Part shown: positions 1-8,600 of the stretch, piece after piece
Layout: each line of letters starts with the position of its first letter
How positions within the stretch are numbered: the stretch's first letter is position 1
Assembly: GCF_023155855.1 (NCBI RefSeq)
Contig: NZ_JAKNUT010000001.1
Coordinates: 806,001 to 870,000, forward strand
Direction of reading: 5' to 3'
Origin: Microbacterium aoyamense
Lineage (GTDB): Bacteria > Actinomycetota > Actinomycetes > Actinomycetales > Microbacteriaceae
Length of the DNA: 64,000 nt
Translations under genes and position numbers: made by a program
Notes under the pieces: generated by a model
What the model was told of the DNA's origin: nothing
Database searches by the model: none
Seen by the model: the letters and a program-made list of their open reading frames with translations, nothing else

Positions 1-2
1 CG

Positions 3-62
3 ACGCAGCACGCGGCGGGGTCCCAGCATCCCTCCCCTCTCGACGAAGGAGCACTCCGATGA
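3..62 (+). CDS. Possible 3' end of an upstream gene (partial)
   Basis: Frame 3 is open from the left edge to a TGA at 60-62, which overlaps the ATG of the next gene as ATGA. This overlap is common in this genome and is the only reason for the call. The 19 residues are not recognisable. If real, an ABC transporter ATPase would be the natural partner of the membrane protein that follows, but that is inference. Confidence 0.3.
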   Translation, partial: TQHAAGSQHPSPLDEGALR

Positions 63-745
63 GCCGCACGATCAACGTCGTCCGTATGCAGTTCGTCAAC
101 AAGCAGACGTTCATCTGGGTACCGCTGATCGTCCTCGTCGGCGCCTTCCTGCTCAGCCTCGCGATCTACGCGATGATCCCGACCGACGCCGTGAAGGTCG
201 GCGGAGGTTCGGGCGCACCGCTGTGGTACTTCATGGTCGTCGGCGTGCAGGCGCTGACGCTCAGCTTCCCCTTCTCGCAGGCGATGAGCGTGACACGGCG
301 CGAGTTCTTCCTGGGAACCCTCGGTGCCGCGCTCGTGACCGCCGTCATGCTGGCGATCATCTTCGTGATCGGCGGTCTCGTCGAGCAGGCGACGCACGGC
401 TGGGGGATGAACGGATACTTCTTCTACTTCGACTGGATCTGGGCCGCGGGACCCCTTGCCGCGTTCTTCATCTACTTCGTGGTCGCGATGCTGTTCTTCG
501 TCGTCGGCTTCTGGGCGGCGACGATCTACAAGCGCTGGGGCGCCCTCTGGCTCACCGTGGTTCTCGTCGGCATCGCGTTCGTGCTGGTCGGGCTCATGTG
601 GGTCACGGGCTTCGCCAACGCCTGGGTCCAGGTCTTCACCTGGTTCGCCGTCACCGGGGCGCTCGGGCTCGCGCTGTGGGGCGTGCTCCTCGGGGCAGTG
701 CTCGCCGCGATCTCGTTCGCCATTCTGCGGCGGGCGATCCCGTAG
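59..745 (+). CDS. ABC transporter permease-like membrane protein
   Basis: A 228-residue integral membrane protein with about six hydrophobic segments, the first near residues 20-40, then near 57-75, 85-110, 130-155, 160-183 and 195-225. There are no soluble domains. A strong ribosome binding site (GAAGGAG, 45-51) lies 7 bases before the ATG. Size and topology fit the membrane subunit of ABC-2 type or uncharacterised actinobacterial ABC systems, whose ATPase would lie just left of the window. No substrate can be inferred. It ends 37 bases before the convergent chorismate mutase gene, and a hairpin lies between them. Confidence 0.6.
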   Translation: MSRTINVVRMQFVNKQTFIWVPLIVLVGAFLLSLAIYAMIPTDAVKVGGGSGAPLWYFMVVGVQALTLSFPFSQAMSVTRREFFLGTLGAALVTAVMLAIIFVIGGLVEQATHGWGMNGYFFYFDWIWAAGPLAAFFIYFVVAMLFFVVGFWAATIYKRWGALWLTVVLVGIAFVLVGLMWVTGFANAWVQVFTWFAVTGALGLALWGVLLGAVLAAISFAILRRAIP

Positions 746-767
746 CCGCCGGCTTCGCGGTTACGGT

Positions 768-798
768 CGGCCGACGGGTGCTCAGCGCCCGTCGGCCG
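768..798. terminator. Hairpin between convergent genes
   Basis: An 11-bp perfect stem (CGGCCGACGGG with its complement at 788-798) and a 9-base loop sit between the permease gene and the end of the chorismate mutase gene, whose stop codon lies in the loop. There is no clear U-tract on either side. It is best read as a bidirectional stem-type terminator. Confidence 0.5.
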
Positions 799-1078
799 CT
801 TCCGTGTGGTGGCGGATGACCTCGGCCACCACGAAGTTGAACCACTTCTCGGCGAACTCGGGATCGAGGTCGGCATCGTGCGCCAGCGTGCGCAGGCGAG
901 CGAGCTGGCGCTCTTCACGTGCGGGGTCGGATGCCGGCATCCCGTGCTCGGCCTTCAGCTCACCGACCTGCTTCGTGCACTTGAAGCGCTCGGCGAGCAG
1001 GAAGATCAGGGCGGCATCCACGTTGTCGATGCTGCTGCGAAGTCTCAGCAGTGTCTGCGTCGGGTCGGCGTCGCTCAT
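782..1078 (-). CDS. Chorismate mutase (AroQ type)
   Basis: A 98-residue all-helical protein. The AroQ core pattern is visible: an N-terminal helix with LRxxIDxxDxxLxxLLxxR-like spacing, a K followed by the VGELKAEHG segment, and an R-E-x-Q motif near residue 57. It would convert chorismate to prephenate for phenylalanine and tyrosine synthesis in the cytosol. The length is normal for the short monofunctional form. The ATG lies 7 bases downstream of TACGCT (1086-1091), so the mRNA is probably leaderless. It is divergent from the AI-2E transporter gene and is not in an aromatic operon. Confidence 0.85.
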   Translation of the reverse strand: MSDADPTQTLLRLRSSIDNVDAALIFLLAERFKCTKQVGELKAEHGMPASDPAREERQLARLRTLAHDADLDPEFAEKWFNFVVAEVIRHHTEAADGR

Positions 1079-1085
1079 GGCTCCG

Positions 1086-1091
1086 AGCGTA
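1086..1091 (-). promoter_or_regulatory. -10 element (TACGCT), leaderless type
   Basis: TACGCT ends 7 bases before the chorismate mutase ATG, so transcription should begin at or within a base of the start codon. No ribosome binding site is present. Confidence 0.55.
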
Positions 1092-1144
1092 GCGCGGCCC
1101 AGAGATCACCCGCGGCGGGCGAGCGGGTGAGCCGCACGCGGCTC

Positions 1145-1150
1145 TAGAGT
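1145..1150 (+). promoter_or_regulatory. -10 element (TAGAGT), leaderless type
   Basis: TAGAGT is followed by 7 bases and then the ATG of the AI-2E family transporter gene, with no ribosome binding site between. It fits a leaderless transcript. Confidence 0.6.
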
Positions 1151-1157
1151 GTGACGC

Positions 1158-2306
1158 ATGACCGACGACTCCGCCCCCCTCGCCGTGGATCCGACTGCAG
1201 GGACGGATGCCGCGGCCGACGCATCTGACGCCCCCTCCGCGCCGCCCACCAAGGCCTTCTGGGCGCGACTCGACAGCCCCTTCCCCGTCGGCTTCTTCGT
1301 GACCCTCGGTGGCCTGGCGGCCATCCTGCTCGGCATCGCGATCACCAACATCGCGACGGTCCTCATCTACATCGCACTCGCGATGTTCGCCTCGCTGGGC
1401 CTCGATCCCGTCCTCAAGTGGCTCGAGCGGCACAAGGTCTCCCGCGTATGGGGCATCGTCATCGTGTTCTTCGTCCTCGTGGTCGTGGGTGCCGGACTGC
1501 TCTGGCTCGTGGTCCCGACCCTCGTGACGCAGATCACGCAGTTCTTCTCGACGCTCCCCGCCACGATCAACAACTTCATGGCGTCGGACTTCTACCACTG
1601 GCTCGAGGGCATCTTCGGCGAGGGCCTGACCGACCTCGTCGACGACGTCCAGAAATTCCTCACCAACCCGGCCAACATCGCCGCGATCTCGGGCGGAGTG
1701 CTCAAGGTCGGCGTTGGCATCGCGACCGCGATCTCGGGTCTGCTGATCGTCGTCGTGCTGACGCTGTACTTCGTCGCTTCGCTGCCCGCGATCAAGGAGT
1801 CGCTCGTCCGCTTCGCTCCGGCGCGCAACCGCACGAAGGTGCACGCGATGACCGACGAGATCACCGACTCGATCGGCGCCTACCTCATGGGCATGGTCGT
1901 CCTGGCGTTCTTCAACTCGGTGGTGGCCTTCACGCTGCACCTGATCCTCGGGCTGCCCTACCCGCTCCTCATGGGCGTGCTGGCCTTCACGATCACGATC
2001 ATCCCGCTCGTCGGTCCCGTGCTCTACTGGATCTTCGCCACGGCGCTCGCGCTGTTCACGAGCCCCCTCGCGGCACTCATCTTCGGCATCGCGTACCTCA
2101 TCTACATCCAGATCGAGGCCTACGTCATCACTCCTCGGGTCATGAGCAAGGCGATCTCGATCCCGGGCTCGCTCGTCGTGATCGGCGCCCTCATCGGCGG
2201 CACGCTCCTGGGCCTGCTCGGGGCGCTCATCGCGGTGCCGGTCACGGCATCCATCCTGCTCATCATCAAACAGGTCTTCATACCCAAGCAGGACGCCAAG
2301 CTCTAG
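1158..2306 (+). CDS. AI-2E family transporter (PF01594 type)
   Basis: A 382-residue polytopic membrane protein. A polar, Ala/Asp-rich N-terminus of about 40 residues precedes a hydrophobic core with about eight membrane segments. The segments are arranged as an N-terminal group (about 50-125), a soluble stretch (about 130-170), one helix (about 185-210), a charged loop, and a C-terminal group (about 235-375). The IIPLVGP segment and the late PRVM motif are typical of the family. Members export small molecules or act as ion transporters, and the name from E. coli TqsA should not be read as proof of autoinducer transport. Transcribed alone from a leaderless-type promoter. Confidence 0.8.
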   Translation: MTDDSAPLAVDPTAGTDAAADASDAPSAPPTKAFWARLDSPFPVGFFVTLGGLAAILLGIAITNIATVLIYIALAMFASLGLDPVLKWLERHKVSRVWGIVIVFFVLVVVGAGLLWLVVPTLVTQITQFFSTLPATINNFMASDFYHWLEGIFGEGLTDLVDDVQKFLTNPANIAAISGGVLKVGVGIATAISGLLIVVVLTLYFVASLPAIKESLVRFAPARNRTKVHAMTDEITDSIGAYLMGMVVLAFFNSVVAFTLHLILGLPYPLLMGVLAFTITIIPLVGPVLYWIFATALALFTSPLAALIFGIAYLIYIQIEAYVITPRVMSKAISIPGSLVVIGALIGGTLLGLLGALIAVPVTASILLIIKQVFIPKQDAKL

Positions 2307-2343
2307 CGGCGCCGCCCCCACGAAGCGGTGAGGGGGGAGTGCT

Positions 2344-3498
2344 TCAGACGAGCGGGAGGATGCAGGTCGGGCTCGGAGCCGCCGCGCGGTGACGCACGCG
2401 GCCGGGCACGCCCGTCCGCAGATCGAGCGCGAGCGAGGCGACCTCGTCGGAGAGCTGACCGGCGACGAGGAGCGTGTCGCGCACGACGACGTGATGGCGC
2501 GGCCAGTCCACGCCCGCCTCGACGAGCGCGACGGGCTCGAGGCTCTCGCCCTGACCGCGCACGCGCAGCGTCGCGATCGTGTTGCTCCCGCGCACCCCCG
2601 CATAGAGGAAATCGCCGTCGCGGGATGCCGCGAGCTCCGCCGCCGTGTCACCCGGGAGCGTTCCTGCGCCCAGGGGAGCGCCACCGACCAGGCGCCACGC
2701 GCCCGAGGCATCCGGAGCCAGCACGAACGCTTCGCACGACAGCTCGGCGACGACGTACAGGTGCCCACTCGGGTGCCAGACCATATGGCGCGGCCCGCTG
2801 CCGTGCGGGAGCACGACCTGGCCCACGCCCGTGAGTCCGCGCGAGCCTGCACGCCAGAACCGCACGAGGTCGAGCCCCATGTCGGTCGTCGCGATGAGCC
2901 CGCCGGGCAGGAACACCGCTTCGTGGGCGCGTGAGGGGCGGGAGCCGGAAGCTTCGGCCTCTGGCGCCTCGTCGTGATCCGGTACGAGGTGCGCGAACTC
3001 GGCGCCCGCCGCTTCGCGCAGGGCGCGCGCGGCCGCGGCCAGATCGAGGTCGCCGACCTGCGGCTCCGCCGATGGACCGTAGGGATCCACCGCGGCGGCG
3101 GCGATGACCGGCGACGACGGGCGGCCCGCGGCATCCAGCGACATCCGCACGACACGGCCATCGCCCCAGCAACTCGCCACGAGCGATCCGCCGTCGGGGG
3201 CGACGGCCACGTGGCACGTCGCCTCGCCGGCGGGAACGGGGTCGCCGAAGGCCGCGAAGGACGACTCACCCGTGCGCTGGAACGCCTGTACGGCGCCGCG
3301 CTTCTCGAGCGCCGCGTAGAAGACGTCGAGCGATGGATGCCGCGCCACCCACGATGGCGAGTCGGCCGGTGCGACCTCACCCGTGAATCCGAGTGCCCCG
3401 CCGGCGAGCGCGTCGTCGGGTGCGCCTGCCAGCAGCATCCCGATCCCGGTGCCGTGACCATCCATGTCGGCGGTGTACCCGCCGAGGAGGAACCGCAT
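2344..3498 (-). CDS. Lactonase family beta-propeller protein
   Basis: A 384-residue protein of the 7-bladed propeller family that includes 6-phosphogluconolactonase (Pgl, PF10282). Family features are the opening LLGGYT, the repeated blade pattern, CHVAVAPDGG near residue 90, and GSGPRHMVWHPSG in the middle, where the H is a conserved active-site residue of the family. The start ATG shares one base with the purA stop (TGATG at 3496-3500), so the two genes are translationally coupled. The substrate is unproven; hydrolysis of 6-phosphogluconolactone is the best guess. It ends without an obvious terminator. Confidence 0.75.
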   Translation of the reverse strand: MRFLLGGYTADMDGHGTGIGMLLAGAPDDALAGGALGFTGEVAPADSPSWVARHPSLDVFYAALEKRGAVQAFQRTGESSFAAFGDPVPAGEATCHVAVAPDGGSLVASCWGDGRVVRMSLDAAGRPSSPVIAAAAVDPYGPSAEPQVGDLDLAAAARALREAAGAEFAHLVPDHDEAPEAEASGSRPSRAHEAVFLPGGLIATTDMGLDLVRFWRAGSRGLTGVGQVVLPHGSGPRHMVWHPSGHLYVVAELSCEAFVLAPDASGAWRLVGGAPLGAGTLPGDTAAELAASRDGDFLYAGVRGSNTIATLRVRGQGESLEPVALVEAGVDWPRHHVVVRDTLLVAGQLSDEVASLALDLRTGVPGRVRHRAAAPSPTCILPLV

Positions 3499-4784
3499 CA
3501 GTCGACGAGGTCGTGTCGCACGATGACGGCGTCGCGCGCCGCGCCGACGCCGATCACCGAGATGCGCGTGCCGCTCATCGCCTCGAGTGCGAGGACGTAG
3601 TCCTGCGCCTCGAGCGGGAGCTCGTCGAACGTGCGGGCAGTGGAGATGTCCTGCTTCCAGCCCGGGAAGTACTCGAGGATCGGCGTCGCGTGGTGGAAGT
3701 CGGTCTGGTTGACGGGCACCTCGTCGAACCGCACGCCCTCGACGTCGTAGGCGACGCAGACCGGGATCTCGTCGAGTCCGGTCAGGATGTCGAGCTTCGT
3801 CAGCACCAGGTCGGTGATGCCGTTGATGCGCGTCGCGTAGCGCGTGATGGGTGCGTCGTACCAGCCGACGCGGCGCGGGCGGCCGGTCGTCGTGCCGAAC
3901 TCGAAGCCGCGTGAGCGCAGCCATTCTCCCTGATCGTCGAACAGCTCGGTCGGGAACGGACCCGAGCCGACGCGCGTCGTGTACGCCTTCACGATGCCGA
4001 CGATCCGGTCGAGGCGATTGGGCCCGACGCCGGCGCCCGTGGCCGCGCCGCCCGCCGTCGCCGACGAGGAGGTCACGAACGGGTACGTGCCGCGGTCGAC
4101 GTCGAGCATCGTGGCCTGTCCGCCCTCGAAGACGACGACCTCGCCCGCGTCCAAGGCGGTGTTGAGCAGCAGGGACGTGTCGGCGACCATCGGGCGCAGG
4201 CGCTCAGCGTAGGACAGCAGCTCCTCGACGATCTCGTCGACAGTGATCGCGCGGCGGTTGAAGATCTTCACCAGGAGGTGGTTCTTCTGATCGAGGGCGC
4301 CCTCGACCTTCTGGCGCAGGATGTTCTCGTCGAAGAGGTCCTGCACGCGGATGCCGACGCGGTTGATCTTGTCGGCGTACGCGGGCCCGATGCCGCGGCC
4401 CGTCGTGCCGATCTGGCGCTTGCCGAGGAAGCGCTCGGTCACCTTGTCGAGCGTGCGGTGGTACTGCGTGATGATGTGCGCGTTGGCGCTCACCTTGAGG
4501 CGCGACGTGTCGACGCCGCGCGCGTGCAGCGCCTCCAGCTCGTAGAACAGCACCTCGAGGTCCACGACGACGCCGTTGCCGATGACCGCGTTGACGCCGG
4601 GCGACAGGATGCCCGAGGGCAGCAGGTGCAGCGCGTACTTCTCGTCGCCGATCACGACCGTGTGGCCGGCGTTGTTGCCGCCGTTGAACTTGACGACCCA
4701 GTCGGTGCGATCGCCGAGCAGGTCGGTCGCCTTGCCCTTGCCCTCGTCTCCCCATTGGACGCCGATGATCACAATGCCTGGCAT
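3498..4784 (-). CDS. purA: Adenylosuccinate synthetase
   Basis: A 428-residue enzyme of normal family length. It condenses IMP and aspartate with GTP to adenylosuccinate in AMP synthesis. The N-terminal GDEGKGK loop (residues 12-18) with the catalytic Asp13, the NNAGHTVV motif with His41, and the [11 protein letters not shown] segment near residue 300 are all intact. The start is supported by a GGGGGAG ribosome binding site. A -10 like TAGGAT (4820-4825, minus strand) implies a 5' leader of about 28 bases, so this gene is not leaderless. The lactonase gene follows in the same operon. Confidence 0.97.
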   Translation of the reverse strand: MPGIVIIGVQWGDEGKGKATDLLGDRTDWVVKFNGGNNAGHTVVIGDEKYALHLLPSGILSPGVNAVIGNGVVVDLEVLFYELEALHARGVDTSRLKVSANAHIITQYHRTLDKVTERFLGKRQIGTTGRGIGPAYADKINRVGIRVQDLFDENILRQKVEGALDQKNHLLVKIFNRRAITVDEIVEELLSYAERLRPMVADTSLLLNTALDAGEVVVFEGGQATMLDVDRGTYPFVTSSSATAGGAATGAGVGPNRLDRIVGIVKAYTTRVGSGPFPTELFDDQGEWLRSRGFEFGTTTGRPRRVGWYDAPITRYATRINGITDLVLTKLDILTGLDEIPVCVAYDVEGVRFDEVPVNQTDFHHATPILEYFPGWKQDISTARTFDELPLEAQDYVLALEAMSGTRISVIGVGAARDAVIVRHDLVD

Positions 4785-4819
4785 GGGCCACTCCCCCGTT
4801 GTTCGGACGGTTACACCCC

Positions 4820-4825
4820 ATCCTA
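4820..4825 (-). promoter_or_regulatory. -10 element (TAGGAT) for purA
   Basis: TAGGAT lies 35 bases upstream of the purA ATG, leaving room for a leader that carries the GGGGGAG ribosome binding site. It is divergent from the Pr6Pr gene promoter at 4851-4856. Confidence 0.4.
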
Positions 4826-4850
4826 CCGAGGCACGGCGCGAGACCGACGA

Positions 4851-4856
4851 TAGGGT
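4851..4856 (+). promoter_or_regulatory. -10 element (TAGGGT), leaderless type
   Basis: TAGGGT is followed by 6 bases (GTGCCC) and ATG. The same spacing recurs through the window, and it argues for ATG 4863 over the in-frame GTG at 4857. Confidence 0.5.
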
Positions 4857-4862
4857 GTGCCC

Positions 4863-5618
4863 ATGCTGCGTACCCCCGCTTGGGCTCTCACCTGGTCGAT
4901 CCTCCGCATCGCGATGGCGGGGGTGGTCGTCGCGGCGATCGTCGCCCAGCTCATCGAGTCGATGTCACGTGCCGCTGCGAACGGGCAGGACATCGCGACG
5001 GTCGGCTGGAACTTCTTCAGCTACTTCACGATCCTCTCGAACGCGCTGGCGGCCGTGGTGCTCGTGCTCGTCGCTATCTGGGGCCTCACGACCGGGCGGC
5101 GCGACGAGTACTCGTCGGAACCTCGCGGACTGGCCGTCGCGCTCGCGTCGGTGACGACGTACATGATCATCACGGGGATCGTCTACAACACCCTGCTGCG
5201 CAGCGTGCCGCTCTACGAGGGAACCGAGCCGATCCCGTGGTCGAACGAGGTGCTCCACCTCATCGGGCCGGTCTTCCTCCTCCTGGATCTGCTCCTCGCG
5301 CCCAAACGCCGAGGCCTCGCATGGAAGACCGTGGGCATCATCGCGATCTTCCCGATCGTCTGGGTGGTGTACACCCTGATCCGGGCCAACCTGGTCACGA
5401 ACCCCGCCACCGGCGACCCCTGGTGGTACCCGTATCCGTTCCTCAATCCGAACAACTTCGACAACGGCTACGGAACGGTGGCGCTCTACATCGTCGGGAT
5501 CGCCGTCGCGATCATCGCTATCGGACTCCTCGTCGTCTGGATCGGCCGTGCGCGCGAAGACGGACGCGCCGACGCCGAGGTCGGCGACCCGCGATTCACG
5601 CCCGGCGCCGACGCCTGA
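4863..5618 (+). CDS. Pr6Pr family membrane protein (first paralogue)
   Basis: A 251-residue protein with six to seven hydrophobic segments and a charged C-terminal tail. It matches the second copy at 55397-56128 along its length: both have the pattern F-S-x-F-T-I near residue 50, GIVYN-x-LLR in the middle, a WWYPYPFL motif before the last segment, and similar spacing. The family resembles FAR-17a/AIG1-like membrane proteins and its role is unknown. The 3' end overlaps the convergent giant surface-protein gene by 23 bases. Confidence 0.75.
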   Translation: MLRTPAWALTWSILRIAMAGVVVAAIVAQLIESMSRAAANGQDIATVGWNFFSYFTILSNALAAVVLVLVAIWGLTTGRRDEYSSEPRGLAVALASVTTYMIITGIVYNTLLRSVPLYEGTEPIPWSNEVLHLIGPVFLLLDLLLAPKRRGLAWKTVGIIAIFPIVWVVYTLIRANLVTNPATGDPWWYPYPFLNPNNFDNGYGTVALYIVGIAVAIIAIGLLVVWIGRAREDGRADAEVGDPRFTPGADA

Positions 5619-8600
5619 CGACGACCAGTCCGAGCCCGAGCGCCAGCAGCCCGACGCCCACAGTCGCGACCGCTCCCGCACGCGCCGCGTCGAAGCCCGT
5701 CGGTGGCAGGGGCGGGTCGAAGGTGTTCTCGAGCACGAAGCTGAGCTCGGCGCCCGCCTGGACCCGGAAGAAGCCCACCCGGCTGCCGCTCTCCAGCGTG
5801 ATCAGCCCGACTTCTTCGCCTTCGGCATTCAGCAGGCGCTTTGAGTCCGCCCCGCCGTCATCCGTCTCGGCGATCCCGCAGATCGCGCCCGCGGGCAGCG
5901 CCTGATAGGTCGTCGTGTAGCCGTTCTCGGCCGTGAGAGGACGCGAGGCTCCTCCGGGAATGACCACCTGGGTCAGCCCGCCGGCGGGGTCGATGCAGCG
6001 GATGGTGACCTCGAAGGGACCTTGGCCGAGCTCATCCGCACCCTCGCCCGTCACGACCTTGTCGACGGTGAGCGAACCGATCAGGAAGGTGTTCGTCGCC
6101 GTGACCTCGACCGGTGCGTCCTGCGCTGCGCCGATCGTCACCTGAGACGGCTCGACCACGCTCTCGTCAGCGACACCGTCGTCGGTCTCTTCGACCGCGC
6201 ACACCGAGCCCGTGGGGATGCCGGTGATCGTCGCGTCCAGAGGCTCATCGCCGCCCAGAACGACGTCCTCGTCGTAGACCGTCCTCGTTCCACCGCCCGA
6301 CGTCTCGAGCGTGCAGGTCACGTGCATCACGAACGGTCCCGTGCCGAAGAACTCCGCGCCGTCGCCCTCGAGCACCTTGTGCAGCACGAGATCACCCGAA
6401 TCGAAGAAGTTGTCGACGATCAGTTCCGCTTCGTCGTTCGCTCCCACCGTCACGCTGCCGTCCGCAGGCGTGATGGTCGTGGAGGTCGCCCCGCCATCGT
6501 CGATCTCGCTCAGTACGCACGCGGCACCGTCGGGAAGGGAATCGTACGTCGTCTGGAAGCCGTTCAGCAGGCGCAGCACGCGCACGGCACCACCGGGGAT
6601 GTCGATCGCGCCGCTGTTGCCGCTGATGAACGACTCGCAGGAGAGCTCGACGGTGAAGGTGGTCTGCCGGCCGAGCGCTTCACCCGGTCCGCTGAACACC
6701 TTCTGGACATGGATGGATCCGGCGTCGAAGCGATTGTCGACGGTGAGGGTGACGGTTGCACCTGGTGTGACGACGATCGCTGACGGCGAGATCGTCACCG
6801 CCGAGGCATCCGCATCGTCCGTCTCTTCGACCGAGCAGATCGCTCCGTCGGGAAGGTCCGTGTAGGTCGTCGACATTCCCGTCGCCCGCGAGAGGGTGCG
6901 CACCGCACCACCCGGGACGACGATCTCCTCGGCGGCGCCGGAGCCGTCCCACGTGCACGTGAGCTCGACCACGAACTCACCGTTCGCCCACTGCTCGCCG
7001 TCCCCGGAGATGACCTTCTGCACCACGAGCTCGCCGACATCGAAACTGTTGTCGACGATGAGCTCGACGGGCGCACCCGCGTCGACCACCGCGACGCCGG
7101 TGGCGGTATCGGTGCCGTCGTTGGGGGTGATCTCGACGCTCGACGCGCCCCCGTCGTCCGTCTCGGCGACGGTGCACTCGGCACCGGGGGGGAGCTGGTC
7201 GTAGAGGACGGTCTCGCCATCGCTGAACGATCGGACGGCGCTGCCGGGAATGTCGATCTCGACCGGGCCGTCGCCGATGTCGGCGACGCACGACAGCTCG
7301 ATCTCGAACTCGTTCGTGCCCCACAGGTCGGCGCCGTCGCCGGACGTCTGCTTCGTGACCTCGAGCTGACCTGTCTCGAAGGTGTTGACCACCGTGAAGT
7401 CGAGCTCGACGTCCTCGTCGATGAAGAAGAGGCCGACAGGATCGCCGTTCTCGTCCTGGATGACGGTGGATGACGCGTTGCCGGTGTCACTCTCGACCAG
7501 CACGCAGATCGCGCCCGCGGGCAGCGGGTCGTAGGCCGCCGTGTAGCCCGTCGCCTCGGTGAGGTCACGAGTCGGCCCGCCGGGGATGTCGAGGAAGAGC
7601 GCCCCCGAGGTCGGGTCGAGGCACGTGAGCCGGACCGTGTACGACGTCGGCGCCCAGGTCGTGTCGCCCGCCAGCTGCTTGGTGACGGTGAGAGTGCCTT
7701 CGGGGAAGAAGTTCGTGATCGTGACCGATACGGCCGTGCCGTCGCCGATCGTGACACTCGACGGGCTGACCGTCGAGCTGTCGGCGAAGGCGTCGTCGGT
7801 CTCCTCGACGCTGCAGGAGGACCCCGTGGCGATGTCGTCGATCGTCGCAGCGAAGTCGGTGTCATCGTCGGGGGTGGCGGGGTCATCCGCCGGGGCGTCG
7901 AAGACGACGTCGCCGTCCCACGTCGTGTCGCCGTCGAGCGTGCAGGTGACGTGGACGACGTACGGCCCGTTGGCGAAGACGGAGTCGGCCGGATCGATGA
8001 CCTTGAGCAGATCGAGGGAGCCGACGGTGAAGGTGTTCTCGATGTCGACCGAGTTCGTCGACGATTCACCGTCATCGGGCGTGAGGATGACGGTGATGCC
8101 GGACTCGTCGCCCGGCCCGACCGGGCCATCGCCGGTCTCTCCCTCCACGACGACGCTGCTGGCGCCGTCGGTGTCGGACTCGGACACCAGGCATTCCGCT
8201 CCCGCGGGCAGGCCCGTGATCGTGACCGGCTCGCCCTCGGTGATCTCGACGATCATGGGGGACTCTGTGAATCCGTCACCCCAGACGGGCGCACCCACGA
8301 AAGTGCACTCGACGGTTGCCTCGAACGGCCCATACTCGATCGGGTCGCCGTTCTGATCCACAGCTCCGCCGTCATCGACGACTTTCGTGAGCGTGAGAGA
8401 TGCGAGGTCGTACACGTTGTCGAGCGTTGCGGTGCCGAAAGGCTCCTGGCTGACCACGACACCGCCCGTGCCACCGGCATCCACCTGTCCGTTGTCGCCT
8501 TCGACGAGTTCGCACTCCGCACCCCAGGGAAGATCGTCGACGACCTGCGCCTCGTCGGCGGTCAGCGTGAGGTCGATGGGCGGCAGGACCTCTTCGACGG

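Noticed and set aside
2307..2343. A C-rich/G-rich hairpin after the AI-2E gene
   Set aside because: The pairing is interrupted by a bulge and there is no U-tract; too weak to call a terminator.
960..3461. An 833-residue minus-strand open frame spanning chorismate mutase, the AI-2E gene and the lactonase
   Set aside because: It crosses three well-supported genes in a frame of unlikely composition; the real products lie in the other frames.
4785..4862. A purine riboswitch before purA
   Set aside because: The leader is only about 28 bases and has no three-way-junction motifs.
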